Assembly (NCBI GenBank): GCA_964448675.1 | Contig: CAYUZU010000007.1 | Span: 124,001 to 188,000, forward strand | Length of the DNA stretch: 64,000 nt | Origin: CAYUZU01 sp964448675 | Lineage (GTDB): Bacteria > Planctomycetota > Phycisphaerae > UBA1845 > Fen-1342 | Direction of reading: 5' to 3' | In this document: piece by piece, positions 1 to 7,825 of the stretch | Position numbering within the stretch: position 1 is the first letter of the stretch | Layout: each line of letters starts with the position of its first letter | Position numbers and translations under genes: made by a program | The notes under the pieces: model-generated | The model's input: the letters and a program-made list of their open reading frames with translations, nothing else | What the model was told of the DNA's origin: nothing | The model's database searches: none

Positions 1-1390
1 CGCCGTCGAAGCCCTGCTGTCGCGCCTGACCGACACCGACCCCGTTGTGCGCGAGAGCGCGCTGGAGGTACTGGCCGAGCGCACCGGGGATGTGCCGATC
101 CAGCCGATCATCGCCGCCACCAAGGATGAAAAGCACGCCGTCCGAATGGCGGCGTACGAGGCACTCGGTGCGCTGGCCGGGCCGGGTGACCTGCCGCAGG
201 TGCTGACCTGTGTCGTCGCAGCTGGCACCGACGCCGAGCGGGCCAGAGCGGTCAAGGCCGCCGTGGCGGTCTACAAGCGCGGGGCGGACGCCGAACAGGC
301 GGGTGCCCTGGCGGCCGGCATGCTCAGCGGGCAGTCGGTCCCCGCTCGCCGCGGCTTGCTGCGGGTGCTCGGGCACGTCGGCGGCGAGCATGCCCGGCAG
401 GCCCTGCTCGCCGCGGCCCGCAGCGACGACGCACGTATTCGACTGGCGGCGGCGCGAGCGCTGCTGGACTGGCCCGATGCGACCGTGGCCGATGACATCC
501 TCGCGCTGCTGGATGAGGACTTCGTCCAGACCGAGCGCATGCTGCTGGTGCATGCCTACACCCAGATGATCGAGTTGCCGCCGGCGCGGCCGATCGAAGC
601 CACAGTGGCCATGTGCGAGCGTGCGCTGGAAGCCGCCCGTCCGATCGGCCATGAGCCCGCCGTGATGCAGACGATGGCGTGCGTGCACCATCCGCGCATC
701 GTGGAACTGCTCGCGACGCGACTGCCGGACGCCGCGCTGCACCATGATGCGGCGGCGGCCCTGGTGGAACTGGCCGATGGCGCCGCGCCGCAGGCCCCCG
801 CGGTGGCCGAGGCCGCCATCGCGGCGCTGGCGGACCTCGCGCTGGAGCCGGCGCGGCAGGAGCGCGTCGACGCCGCGCGCGAGCGGCTGGAGCGCTTCGC
901 CGGCTACATCACCGACTGGTGGGTCGCCGGGCCGTACGCGATCGAGGGCAAGGCGGGGCATGACTTGCTGGATGTCCAGTTTCCGCCCGAGCCTGGTGGC
1001 GCAGCGGTCGACTGGCAGCGGCTGCCGCCCGATCCGGACGCGGCACAGCGTTGGATGGTGAATCTCGACCGCGTCATGCCCGGCGCCAATCGCGCCGGCT
1101 ATCTGCGGACGCATGTCGACGCGCCGCGCGAGATGGCGGCGCGCCTCGAGCTCGGCAGTGACGACGGTGTCAAGGTCTGGCTCAACGGCGAAGTCGTGCA
1201 TCGCAATCCCGCGCTGCGCGGCGTGGCGCCCGGGGATGATGTCGTCCCCGTTACGTTGCGGGCCGGTGCGAACACCCTGCTCATCAAAGTGACCAACGAC
1301 GGCGGGCCGTGGGGCGCATGCGCCCGGTTCCGGGCGCCCGAGGGTGGCGGACTGCCCGGGCTGCACGTGACCGCCGGCGAACGCCCCTGA
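1..1390 (+). CDS. HEAT-repeat protein, 3' part
   Basis: The reading frame is open from the first base, and the codons before the GTG at 47 already read as HEAT-like helices (AVEALLSRLTDTDPVVRESA), so the gene begins upstream of the window. About 290 residues are alternating helical HEAT/PBS-type repeats with ALRAL/ARALL-like packing motifs. The last about 150 residues form a beta-rich domain (WVAGPYAIEGKAGHDLL ... ARLELGSDDGVKVWLNGE ... NTLLIKVTNDGG) of the type that ends many secreted planctomycete proteins and resembles a carbohydrate-binding jelly roll. The function is unknown; a scaffold role is only inferred. The next gene starts 38 bases downstream in the same direction and may be co-transcribed. 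Confidence 0.8.
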   Translation, partial: AVEALLSRLTDTDPVVRESALEVLAERTGDVPIQPIIAATKDEKHAVRMAAYEALGALAGPGDLPQVLTCVVAAGTDAERARAVKAAVAVYKRGADAEQAGALAAGMLSGQSVPARRGLLRVLGHVGGEHARQALLAAARSDDARIRLAAARALLDWPDATVADDILALLDEDFVQTERMLLVHAYTQMIELPPARPIEATVAMCERALEAARPIGHEPAVMQTMACVHHPRIVELLATRLPDAALHHDAAAALVELADGAAPQAPAVAEAAIAALADLALEPARQERVDAARERLERFAGYITDWWVAGPYAIEGKAGHDLLDVQFPPEPGGAAVDWQRLPPDPDAAQRWMVNLDRVMPGANRAGYLRTHVDAPREMAARLELGSDDGVKVWLNGEVVHRNPALRGVAPGDDVVPVTLRAGANTLLIKVTNDGGPWGACARFRAPEGGGLPGLHVTAGERP

Positions 1391-1428
1391 GAACCGAACG
1401 ACTGACCACGACGTGGAGGTAAGTCCCC

Positions 1429-2868
1429 ATGCCTTGCGCTGTATTGAATGTATTGCTGGCGACCGCGACGGCAGCCGCGTTTTGTGTTTCGGCGATCGCG
1501 GCCGATGTCTCCGCCGATGAGCTCGCGAAGATGCGCGCGGCTGCGCCCGACAAGCCCATCGTCAAGCCGCCGGCGCAGCGCCGGCTGCTGGTGTATGCCG
1601 ACTGCAAGGGCTTTCGCCACAGCGCGATTCCCTACGGCAACGCGGCCCTGCGCGTGCTTGGCAGGCAGACCGGCGCGTTCGACGTGGTGATCAGCACCGA
1701 TCCGACCGTGTTCGCGCCTGCTCAACTGCGCAAGTTCGATGCGGTGTGCTTCAACAACACCACGGGCACGCTCTTTACCGATCCAAAGCTGCGCCAGAGC
1801 CTGCTCGACTACGTGCGCGACGGCGGGGGCGTGGTCGGCATCCACGCGGCGACCGACTGCTTCTACGACTGGCCGGCGTTCGGTGAGTTGATGGGGGGCT
1901 ACTTCGCCGGGCACCCCTGGAACGAGGAGGTCACCCTCGAGATCGAGGAGCCGGACCATCCGCTGACCGCGATGTTCGACCAGGACGGGTTCACGGTGGC
2001 CGACGAGATCTACCAGTTCCGCGCGCCGTATTCGCGCGAGCGGCTGCGCGTGCTGCTCAGCCTCGACACCGAGCGCACGCCCATGAACCGCGACGGCATC
2101 AACCGCGACGACGACGACTTCGCCGTGAGCTGGATCCGCAACTACGGTCGTGGCCGTGTGTTCTACTGCTCGCTTGGCCACCGGCACGAGATCTTCTGGA
2201 CGCCGTCAATCCTGCAGCACTACCTCGCGGGCATCCAGTTCGCCATGGGCGACCTCGACGCCAACGCCGTGGCCAGCGGCCAGGTCGACGAGGACGGCTG
2301 GATCCACCTGTTCAACGGAAAGGATCTCACCGGATGGATCGGCAAGCCTGGTAGCTGGAAGGTCGAGGACGGCATCCTCACCCGCGCCGGCGGCGGCAGC
2401 ATCTGGAGCGAGCAGCGCTTCGGCGACTTCGTCCTCGAACTGGATTTCAAGCTCGCGCCGAAGACCAACAGCGGCGTTTTCTTCCGTTGCGGCGACATCG
2501 ACGAGTGGCTGCATACGTGCATCGAGATGCAGGTGCTGGACGCGCACGGCAAGGCCGAGCCGGGCAAGCATGACTGCGGCGCCATCTACGACATCAAGGC
2601 GCCCAGCCGGAACATGGTCAAGCCGCCGGGCGAGTGGAACCACGCGCGCATCGCGGCCCGCGGCAGCCGGATTGAGGTCGTGCTCAATGGCGTGCAGATC
2701 ATCGACATCGACCTGGACAACTGGACGCAGCCGCACCGCAACCCCGACGGCACGCAGAACAAGTTCCGCACCGCGTACAAGGACATGCCGCGTGAGGGCC
2801 ACATCGGCCTGCAGGACCACGGTGACCCCGTCTGGTATCGCAACGTGCGGATCAAGCCGCTGAAGTGA
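1429..2868 (+). CDS. Secreted ThuA domain plus DUF1080 (3-keto-disaccharide hydrolase) protein
   Basis: The 479-residue product has a hydrophobic signal-like N-terminus (residues 1-24, ending SAIAA). Residues about 50-250 match the ThuA (trehalose utilisation, class I GATase-like) family: LLVYADCKGFRHSAIPYGN, then GGGVVGIHAATDCFYDW near 132. Residues about 288-478 match DUF1080, the 3-keto-glycoside hydrolase/LamG-like fold (LFNGKDLTGWIG, TNSGVFFRC, NHARIAARGSRIEVVLNG). ATG at 1429 follows a GTGGAGGT ribosome site. This two-domain architecture is common in Planctomycetota and is thought to act on oxidised sugars outside the cytoplasm. The exact substrate cannot be read from the sequence. Confidence 0.85.
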   Translation: MPCAVLNVLLATATAAAFCVSAIAADVSADELAKMRAAAPDKPIVKPPAQRRLLVYADCKGFRHSAIPYGNAALRVLGRQTGAFDVVISTDPTVFAPAQLRKFDAVCFNNTTGTLFTDPKLRQSLLDYVRDGGGVVGIHAATDCFYDWPAFGELMGGYFAGHPWNEEVTLEIEEPDHPLTAMFDQDGFTVADEIYQFRAPYSRERLRVLLSLDTERTPMNRDGINRDDDDFAVSWIRNYGRGRVFYCSLGHRHEIFWTPSILQHYLAGIQFAMGDLDANAVASGQVDEDGWIHLFNGKDLTGWIGKPGSWKVEDGILTRAGGGSIWSEQRFGDFVLELDFKLAPKTNSGVFFRCGDIDEWLHTCIEMQVLDAHGKAEPGKHDCGAIYDIKAPSRNMVKPPGEWNHARIAARGSRIEVVLNGVQIIDIDLDNWTQPHRNPDGTQNKFRTAYKDMPREGHIGLQDHGDPVWYRNVRIKPLK

Positions 2869-2900
2869 GTCGTCAGTGATCCGTCGTCGGTGTTGAGTGT

Positions 2901-4019
2901 TCAGACGTCTGTGGGGCGGGCCTGACTCGCCGGAGCCGCTTCGTCCGGCTGTGACTTCGCCGGCTTGCGCCGGGCCAGGGCGAAGGTGACCAGAAAGCCG
3001 ACGACCACGCACACGACCGCAATGATGATCTTGTCGGTCCCGTACGACGATCGCCCGCGCTGGCCCCAGGCGTCGATGATCGCGGCCGACAGCGTCGCGT
3101 GCGGCGTGTCCGGGTCGGTCACGTCCACCGCCGGCGCCACCGGAATCTCCCAGCGCACGATGAACGTCCGCAGTTCGTCGGCGCTGCGGCGTTCGAGGGC
3201 CTTTTCACCGGGCGCCCTATCGAACGGCCACAGGCCAATCACCGAACCCAGCAGAATACCCAGCAGCACGCCGACGGTCGGGCGTGCGAAGCGGTGCAGC
3301 AGGAACTTGAGCAGATTCGACAGGCCGACCACGCCGAGCACCGCGCCAATCCCGACCGGGATAATGATGCGGATCGCGCGGTCGTCGATCGCGCCGACGA
3401 CACGTTCGTACTGGTCCAGTACGAGCAGCATGTACGAGCCCGACACCCCCGGCAGCACCATCGTCGTCGCGCCGATCACCCCGGAGACGAAGTCCATCGC
3501 CAGATTGTGCGGCAGCACCCCGCCTTGCAGTTGCTTCAGCAGCAGCACGCCGATCATCAGCCCGAAGCCCACCATGGTCGAGACGACGACATCCGCCCGC
3601 AGTGGCCGCAGCGAGCGCATCAGGGTCGGCGCGCCGCCCAGCGTCAGCCCGATGAACAACGCGAACATCGCCGTAGGATAGTGGAACAGCAGAAAGAGGA
3701 TCAGCTTCGCCAGGCCGACAATCGCGCCCAGCGCAAACGCCGCCAGCAGGGCCAGAAACACGATCCCGCGGAAAGAGAACCGCAACGCCGTCACGTCGGC
3801 CACGCTGTCGATGAACTCCCGGTACAAACCCATCGCCAGGATCATCGTGCCGCCCGAGACCCCGGGGATCAGGTTCGCCGTCCCCATCAGCACGCCCGCG
3901 ACCGCGATCCGCACGACGCGCAGGAAGCCGAAGACGTGCCCGGCCTGTTCGGCGGCGTCGGTGGTGGGCACGGGGCCGGCGGTCCGGGTGGTGTCAACGG
4001 GGCCGGGATGGTCGGTCAT
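2901..4019 (-). CDS. DUF368 family polyprenyl-phosphate transporter (PopT-like)
   Basis: The 372-residue integral membrane protein has 8-10 hydrophobic segments and the two inverted DUF368 signatures, ANLIPGVSGGTM (residues about 49-60) and VLPGVSGSYML (about 190-200). DUF368 proteins were shown to return undecaprenyl phosphate across the cytoplasmic membrane for cell-wall synthesis. The ATG at 4019 is preferred because GTGGAG lies just upstream; a GTG at 4028 would add three residues. The N-terminal about 35 residues are hydrophilic and Thr/Pro-rich, and the C-terminal tail is Lys/Pro/Ala-rich. The gene is divergent from the phosphatase gene at 4274 and convergent with the ThuA gene. Confidence 0.87.
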   Translation of the reverse strand: MTDHPGPVDTTRTAGPVPTTDAAEQAGHVFGFLRVVRIAVAGVLMGTANLIPGVSGGTMILAMGLYREFIDSVADVTALRFSFRGIVFLALLAAFALGAIVGLAKLILFLLFHYPTAMFALFIGLTLGGAPTLMRSLRPLRADVVVSTMVGFGLMIGVLLLKQLQGGVLPHNLAMDFVSGVIGATTMVLPGVSGSYMLLVLDQYERVVGAIDDRAIRIIIPVGIGAVLGVVGLSNLLKFLLHRFARPTVGVLLGILLGSVIGLWPFDRAPGEKALERRSADELRTFIVRWEIPVAPAVDVTDPDTPHATLSAAIIDAWGQRGRSSYGTDKIIIAVVCVVVGFLVTFALARRKPAKSQPDEAAPASQARPTDV

Positions 4020-4176
4020 GGGCTCCACTCGCTGCGTCGTACCGCGGTTGGTCTGAAACGGACGCGAAAGTGTAGCAGGGCCACGCGAACCTGGCGACCA
4101 TCCGCCCCGTGCCGTGTTACGCTATAATCTCGCGCCGCGTCGGGGGCGACAGCGCTGGCCAAACGAAACCTTAACG

Positions 4177-4204
4177 TGCATTGAATGCAGAATTCGTATA
4201 CAAT
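4177..4204 (+). promoter_or_regulatory. Palindrome and -10-like box upstream of the alkaline phosphatase gene
   Basis: A perfect 13-base palindrome TGCATTGAATGCA (4177-4189) is followed by TATACAAT (4197-4204), a good sigma70-type -10 element. The palindrome lies where a -35 would sit, so it could be an operator. It does not match the Pho box (CTGTCAT repeats). The start codon of the gene is about 70 bases downstream. Confidence 0.35.
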
Positions 4205-4273
4205 CGGTACGGTTTCGGCCTCGACCGGACGCACGACATCACTTGGCGACGCGAAACGAACAAGGTGCACAGC

Positions 4274-5788
4274 ATGCATAACGACGGTGGACTGACGCGA
4301 CGCGAAATCCTCGAACTCGGAATGCTCACTGGCCTGTCGAGCGGGCTGGCCGCCGCCACGCCGGTCGCGGCCGCGCCTGGTCGCCGGGCGAAGCGTCGCC
4401 AGTCGGGCGATCGGCCGCGGAACATCATCTTCATGGTCTCGGACGGCATGAGCATGGGCGTGCCGTCGCTGGCGGACCCGTTCTCACAGCACGCGCGCGG
4501 CGAAGGGACGCAGTGGTGGTCGCTGATGCGCGATCCGTCCGTCGCGCAGGGCTTCTTCGACATGCGCTCGCTGAACACGCTCGTGACCGACTCGGCGGCG
4601 GCTTCCACTTCGTGGGGCAGCGGTTCGCGTGTGTTCAACGGCGCGATCAACGTGCTGCCCGATGGCACGCGGATGACGCCGATCGTACCGCTGGTGCGCG
4701 ACGCCGGGCGGCGGGCCGGCCTGGTCACGACGACGCGCGTGACGCACGCCACGCCGGCGGGGTTCGCGACGGTGCAGGCGAAGCGCGGCGACGAGGATGA
4801 GATCGCGCCGCAGTTCATGTCCCAGGTGGACGTGCTCATGGGGGGCGGGCGCAAGTTCTTCGACGCCCGGCTGCGCTCGGACAAGCGTGACGTCATTCGC
4901 GAGTTCGGCGAGGCGGGCTTTGCCTTCTGGGATGAGCGGTCGCAGGTTCGCGGCAGGCAGCGGCCGGAGAAGGTGCTTGGACTCTTCTGGGATGACCACG
5001 TGCCGTACACGGTCGATCACCGCAATCGCCCTGATATCAGCGACAAGGTCCCCACGCTGGCGGAAATGACGAAGGCCGCACTCGACATCCTCGGCGACAC
5101 GGACGACGGGTTCCTGCTGCAGGTCGAAGGCGGGCGCGTCGATCATGCCGCGCACGCGAACGATGCTGCCGGCCTCTTGTGGGACCAGCTCGCGTTCGAC
5201 GATGCGATCGCGGTCGTGCGGGAATTCGTGTACAAGCACCCGGATACGCTCGTCGTCATCACTTCGGATCACGGCAACGCCAACCCGGGTCTCAACGGCA
5301 TGGGCGGCAAGTATCGCGACAGCACCACCTGCCTGCATCGCGTCGCCAAGGCGACCGCGTCGTTCGAGGGGCTCCACCCGCGGCTGGCGGCGGTCGACAG
5401 CGTCGAGGACGTGCACCAGGTGCTCCGCGATGCGACCGGCCTGGCCATCAGCACCGAAGAGGCGGCGATTGTGCGCGATGCGCTGGCGGGCAAGCTGCCC
5501 GACGAGCTCAACGCCCAGCATCGCAACATGGTCGGGACGCTCGGGCAGATCCTGGGCAATCACAACGGCGTCGGCTGGACCGGCATCACCCACACGGCCG
5601 ACCTGGTGCCGATTTCCGCGTTCGGGCCGGGGGCCGAGCGTTTCGGCGGGCTGCTGGCGAACACGGACGCCTTCGTGCACTTGACCGAGCTCTGGGGCAT
5701 TCGCCATCGGAATCCGCGGCTGACGGAGGAGCAGGCGCGTCCGTACGCGTCGGCAATGGCGGAGGAGCCGGTGGCGCACTGGATGTAA
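4274..5788 (+). CDS. Alkaline phosphatase (PhoA family), probably Tat-exported
   Basis: The 504-residue product has the alkaline phosphatase signature set: VSDGMSMG (residues 55-62, metal-binding Asp57), TDSAAASTS (105-113, Ser107 or Ser108 region as phosphate-accepting serine), EGGRVDHAAHANDAAG and ITSDHGNANPG with zinc/magnesium ligands, and GITHTADLVPISAFG near the C-terminus. It hydrolyses phosphomonoesters outside the cytoplasm. ATG 4274 is chosen over a start at 4181 because it follows AAGG and gives a compact leader with LTRREILELG and a hydrophobic stretch ending VAAAPG, which resembles a twin-arginine signal. The leader has RRE rather than a full SRRxFLK motif, so export route is inferred. 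Confidence 0.9.
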   Translation: MHNDGGLTRREILELGMLTGLSSGLAAATPVAAAPGRRAKRRQSGDRPRNIIFMVSDGMSMGVPSLADPFSQHARGEGTQWWSLMRDPSVAQGFFDMRSLNTLVTDSAAASTSWGSGSRVFNGAINVLPDGTRMTPIVPLVRDAGRRAGLVTTTRVTHATPAGFATVQAKRGDEDEIAPQFMSQVDVLMGGGRKFFDARLRSDKRDVIREFGEAGFAFWDERSQVRGRQRPEKVLGLFWDDHVPYTVDHRNRPDISDKVPTLAEMTKAALDILGDTDDGFLLQVEGGRVDHAAHANDAAGLLWDQLAFDDAIAVVREFVYKHPDTLVVITSDHGNANPGLNGMGGKYRDSTTCLHRVAKATASFEGLHPRLAAVDSVEDVHQVLRDATGLAISTEEAAIVRDALAGKLPDELNAQHRNMVGTLGQILGNHNGVGWTGITHTADLVPISAFGPGAERFGGLLANTDAFVHLTELWGIRHRNPRLTEEQARPYASAMAEEPVAHWM

Positions 5789-5855
5789 CGCCAGGCGCGG
5801 CACCAAACTTCGTCCGATAACTTTCAGCAGCCGCGATCCGTTAAAGAATTCTTGT

Positions 5856-5909
5856 GAAAACCGGCCAAACTACGGGGAAACCCCAATAGACGGGGCGGTT
5901 ACGGTTTTC
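5856..5909 (+). other. Nested hairpin, possible structured RNA
   Basis: An outer stem GAAAACCG (5856-5863) pairs perfectly with CGGTTTTC (5902-5909), and an inner GGGG-AAA-CCCC hairpin sits at 5874-5884. The outer stem ends in CTTATCC. It might be a weak terminator of the phosphatase gene or the 5' half of a small RNA that ends at the terminator at 5948-5985. The string GGCCAAAC plus a GAAA-type loop and GACG recalls c-di-GMP-I riboswitches, but the conserved GCAAAGCC part is absent. Confidence 0.3.
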
Positions 5910-5947
5910 TTATCCTCTAGACAGTGGGGCGAGAGCCGCGGTGATCA

Positions 5948-5985
5948 CGGCCCGTCAAGCTGGGGGGGCTTGGCGGGCCGCTTTC
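5948..5985 (+). terminator. Intrinsic terminator
   Basis: CGGCCCGTCAAGC (5948-5960) pairs with GCTTGGCGGGCCG (5968-5980) over 13 base pairs with one G-T wobble, around a G-rich loop, and is followed by CTTTCTTATTT. It lies 160 bases after the phosphatase gene, so it could end that transcript or a separate small RNA. Confidence 0.75.
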
Positions 5986-6379
5986 TTATTTGGGGGATCC
6001 CCTAGGCCGCGCCGCCGGGGCGGGGTCGAGGCCGTAGCAGTGGGGCTCACGGCGCAAAAAAAAAGGTCCGAGCGGAGCGCCGACAGGCCGGGGGGAAACC
6101 TGTGCAGCGGCAGGCCGCTCGAACCATCAGGAGTATAGGACATCTCCCAGCGTCGACCACGTTAACGTAAAATTATCTTCTGTAAGCGTTTGCGTGGATT
6201 AGGCCTGCCGGCTGAGCCCGTCGGGGTGGCACGTCCGCAGCCAAGCCGCGGTTTCTCCGATGAAAGGGAGGAAGGCGCTGCCCGATCCGGCCCGCGCCGC
6301 CAGGGCGCTTGCACTCGGGGTCGCGCCCGCGTCAAATACGCCGCCCGGGGATCCGGGGGTATGAGGTACGCACCCGCGC

Positions 6380-7207
6380 ATGAGAACAATCGGACTGGCC
6401 GCGCTCATACTGGCGGCTGGAAGTGACGTAGGCAGCATTCAAGGCCTGATGCAGGAGGCCTTCTATCCTGCGCTGCTGCTGATCCTGGTGACCGCGTCGC
6501 TCGGCATCCCGATTCCCGAAGACGTGCCGCTGATTGCCGCGGGGGTGCTGTTGCGCACGCACGGGCCGACGGCGACCGATCCCGGCATTGCGTCATGGAC
6601 CGGTACGATCTTCGTCGCGCTCGTCGGCATCATGTCGGGCGACCTCGTCCTGTACACGACCGGCAAGTGGTTCGGGCCGAGCATCGTGACGCGCCGGCCG
6701 TTTCGGCTGATGATCTCGCCCGCGCGCTTCGAATGGGTGCGCGCGCAGTTTCATCGGCGCGGGGCGTGGTTCTGCTTCTTCGGGCGGTTCTTCATGGGCA
6801 TTCGCGCGATGATGTGCATGACCGCCGGCGCGACGCGTTTTCCGTACTGGAAGTTCTTCCTGGCGGATTTCGCGGGGGCGTTGTTGTCGGTACCGTTCTT
6901 CATCCTGCTGGGCTACTTCTTCGCGGGGATGATCCCGACGCTGAAGGCGTATCTCAGCGGGATACAGTTGGTCGTGGTCGGCGTGCTGACGGCGGGCCTG
7001 GTGATTGCGATCGTGATCTACAAGGTGCGCCGCAGCCGGGGTCGCGGCGTCGAGCCGATGCCGGAGCCGGTGGCGCCGAGCGCGCCGGTCGGGCCGACGC
7101 CGTCACGCGCCGAGGAGCCGCCGGTTGCTTCGGTTGTTGCGCCGAGCGGGCTGACCGATCCCGATCCCGATGCGACCGAAGAGGAGGAAGTCGGCGCGGG
7201 GGTGTAG
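6380..7207 (+). CDS. DedA family membrane protein
   Basis: The 275-residue protein shows the DedA (SNARE-associated/VTT) signatures: LGIPIPEDVPLIAAG (about residues 41-55), GDLVLYTTGKWFG (about 87-99) and FCFFGRFFMGIRAMM (about 130-144), with four or five membrane segments. DedA proteins transport undecaprenyl phosphate and related lipids across the membrane. The last about 45 residues are a hydrophilic Pro/Glu/Ala-rich cytoplasmic tail that goes beyond the family's usual length. The ATG at 6380 is the first that keeps the N-terminal hydrophobic segment; a GAGGT lies about 13 bases upstream, which is a little far. It stands alone. Confidence 0.85.
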   Translation: MRTIGLAALILAAGSDVGSIQGLMQEAFYPALLLILVTASLGIPIPEDVPLIAAGVLLRTHGPTATDPGIASWTGTIFVALVGIMSGDLVLYTTGKWFGPSIVTRRPFRLMISPARFEWVRAQFHRRGAWFCFFGRFFMGIRAMMCMTAGATRFPYWKFFLADFAGALLSVPFFILLGYFFAGMIPTLKAYLSGIQLVVVGVLTAGLVIAIVIYKVRRSRGRGVEPMPEPVAPSAPVGPTPSRAEEPPVASVVAPSGLTDPDPDATEEEEVGAGV

Positions 7208-7233
7208 CATCCGGGCGTCGCGCCGGACGTATC

Positions 7234-7314
7234 AGTAGCACATCGCTCCGCCTCGTCTCCGGTAGGACATTGCTCTGCATGGTCTCTGGTAGGACATTGC
7301 TCCGCGTTGTCCCG
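7234..7314 (-). repeat. Three tandem 27-base repeat units
   Basis: Units at 7234-7260, 7261-7287 and 7288-7314 share GGTAGGACATTGCTC followed by a variable GC/TTGTC part. On the minus strand they read as the same family found singly or in pairs at 32842 and 59339 (GACAAAGCAGAGCGATGTCC). There is no spacer between the units, so this is not a CRISPR array. Confidence 0.75.
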
Positions 7315-7342
7315 CAGGCCGCGACGGCTCGTCGGATGCGTA

Positions 7343-7357
7343 GGGTGGATTCCACCC
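7343..7357. repeat. Small palindrome GGGTGG-ATT-CCACCC
   Basis: A perfect 6-base-pair stem with a 3-base loop inside the string GCGTAGGGTGGATTCCACCC. Similar short palindromes recur in intergenic DNA of many environmental bacteria. Only one copy is visible in this window. Confidence 0.4.
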
Positions 7358-7414
7358 GCCGAAATCCGCGCCGCGACCGGCAGGGAGCGGGCAACGGTCG
7401 GGACCGGGCATTGC

Positions 7415-7452
7415 TGTCTTTCTCTGAGCCTGTGTGGTTGCTCTTCTTCCGC
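7415..7452 (+). repeat. Decayed copy of the CTCTGTG/CTTCTTCC element
   Basis: GTCTTTCTCTG ... TGTGTGGTTG ... CTTCTTCCGCG aligns with the right half of the inverted repeat at 15138-15184 (GTCTTTCTCTG ... CTGTGGTTG ... CTTCTTCCACG) but lacks most of the CTCTGTG iterations and the left arm. Confidence 0.45.
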
Positions 7453-7530
7453 GTCGGGTGGCACGGCGAAACTCGCAGTTGCGCGGCACGGGGCTTCGCG
7501 AAGGACCTTGACGCCGGGCAGGTGGCACTG

Positions 7531-7800
7531 TCATGGCGAACGATCCTCGCGGTGCCACTGCTGTGTCAGCAGTGTATTCATCGTCGGCGTCCCGTCGATC
7601 AACTCCCCGACGTTGCCGTTGGCATCGTAAGTGTACACGAAGTCGCCCACCGTGTCGGCCGGATCGCACGGGTCGCTGATCGCCAGCAGCCCGCCGATGC
7701 CGCCGGCCGCCTCCATCGAGTGCAGCAGGCCGAGCTGCCCGGCCAGGTCCAGGCCCCAGACGAAGCGCCGCGTGGCGTCGGGGGCGCGGATGCACGGCCC
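7531..7800 (-). pseudogene. RHS-repeat protein fragment
   Basis: On the minus strand an open frame without a usable start reads RFVWGLDLAGQLGLLHS, MEAAGGIGGLLAISD and then FVYTYDANGNVGELID. This is the hallmark of RHS/YD-repeat proteins (VWGLDL ... GGIGGLL ... YDANGN). Homology begins about 7794 and stops about 7594; the frame ends at 7531 after unrelated residues. Intact RHS proteins are hundreds to thousands of residues long, so this is a remnant. It starts directly after the pseudopilin stop codon and ends against the palindrome at 7552-7574. Confidence 0.7.
7552..7574 (+). repeat. REP-like palindrome, copy A
   Basis: Family pattern GTGCCAC-N5-TGT-N5-GTG. Here the stem is CACTGCTG/CAGCAGTG with loop TGT, a perfect 8-base-pair hairpin. 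Stem bases differ from the other four copies but stay complementary. Confidence 0.65.
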
Positions 7801-7825
7801 GCCGACTGGCGTCGGGGATCGGATC

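Larger units (their letters stand above)
5789..6379. other. 591-base non-coding region with structured elements
   Basis: No coding frame is convincing here. It holds a nested hairpin (5856-5909), a strong intrinsic terminator (5948-5985), a run of nine or more A residues near 6057, and a short hairpin AGCGG-CAGG-CCGCT near 6113-6126. The first 60 and the 6150-6190 stretch are AT-rich compared with the neighbours. It separates the phosphatase and DedA genes and could carry a small RNA. Confidence 0.5.
7208..7825. other. 618-base repeat-rich region with gene remnant
   Basis: No intact gene is visible. In order it contains three tandem 27-base units (7234-7314), a GGGTGG-ATT-CCACCC hairpin (7343-7357), a decayed copy of the CTCTGTG element (about 7415-7452), a REP-like palindrome (7552-7574) and an RHS-family fragment on the minus strand (7531-7800). 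It separates the convergent DedA and pseudopilin genes. Confidence 0.7.

Noticed and set aside
4177..4204. Pho box before the alkaline phosphatase gene
   Set aside because: No CTGTCAT direct repeats with 4-base spacing are present.
5856..5985. c-di-GMP-I riboswitch
   Set aside because: Only short strings agree; the conserved GCAAAGCC segment and receptor helix are not seen and no gene follows closely.
7234..7314. Three tandem 27-base units as a CRISPR array
   Set aside because: There are no spacers between the units, and the units diverge from one another; no cas genes are present.
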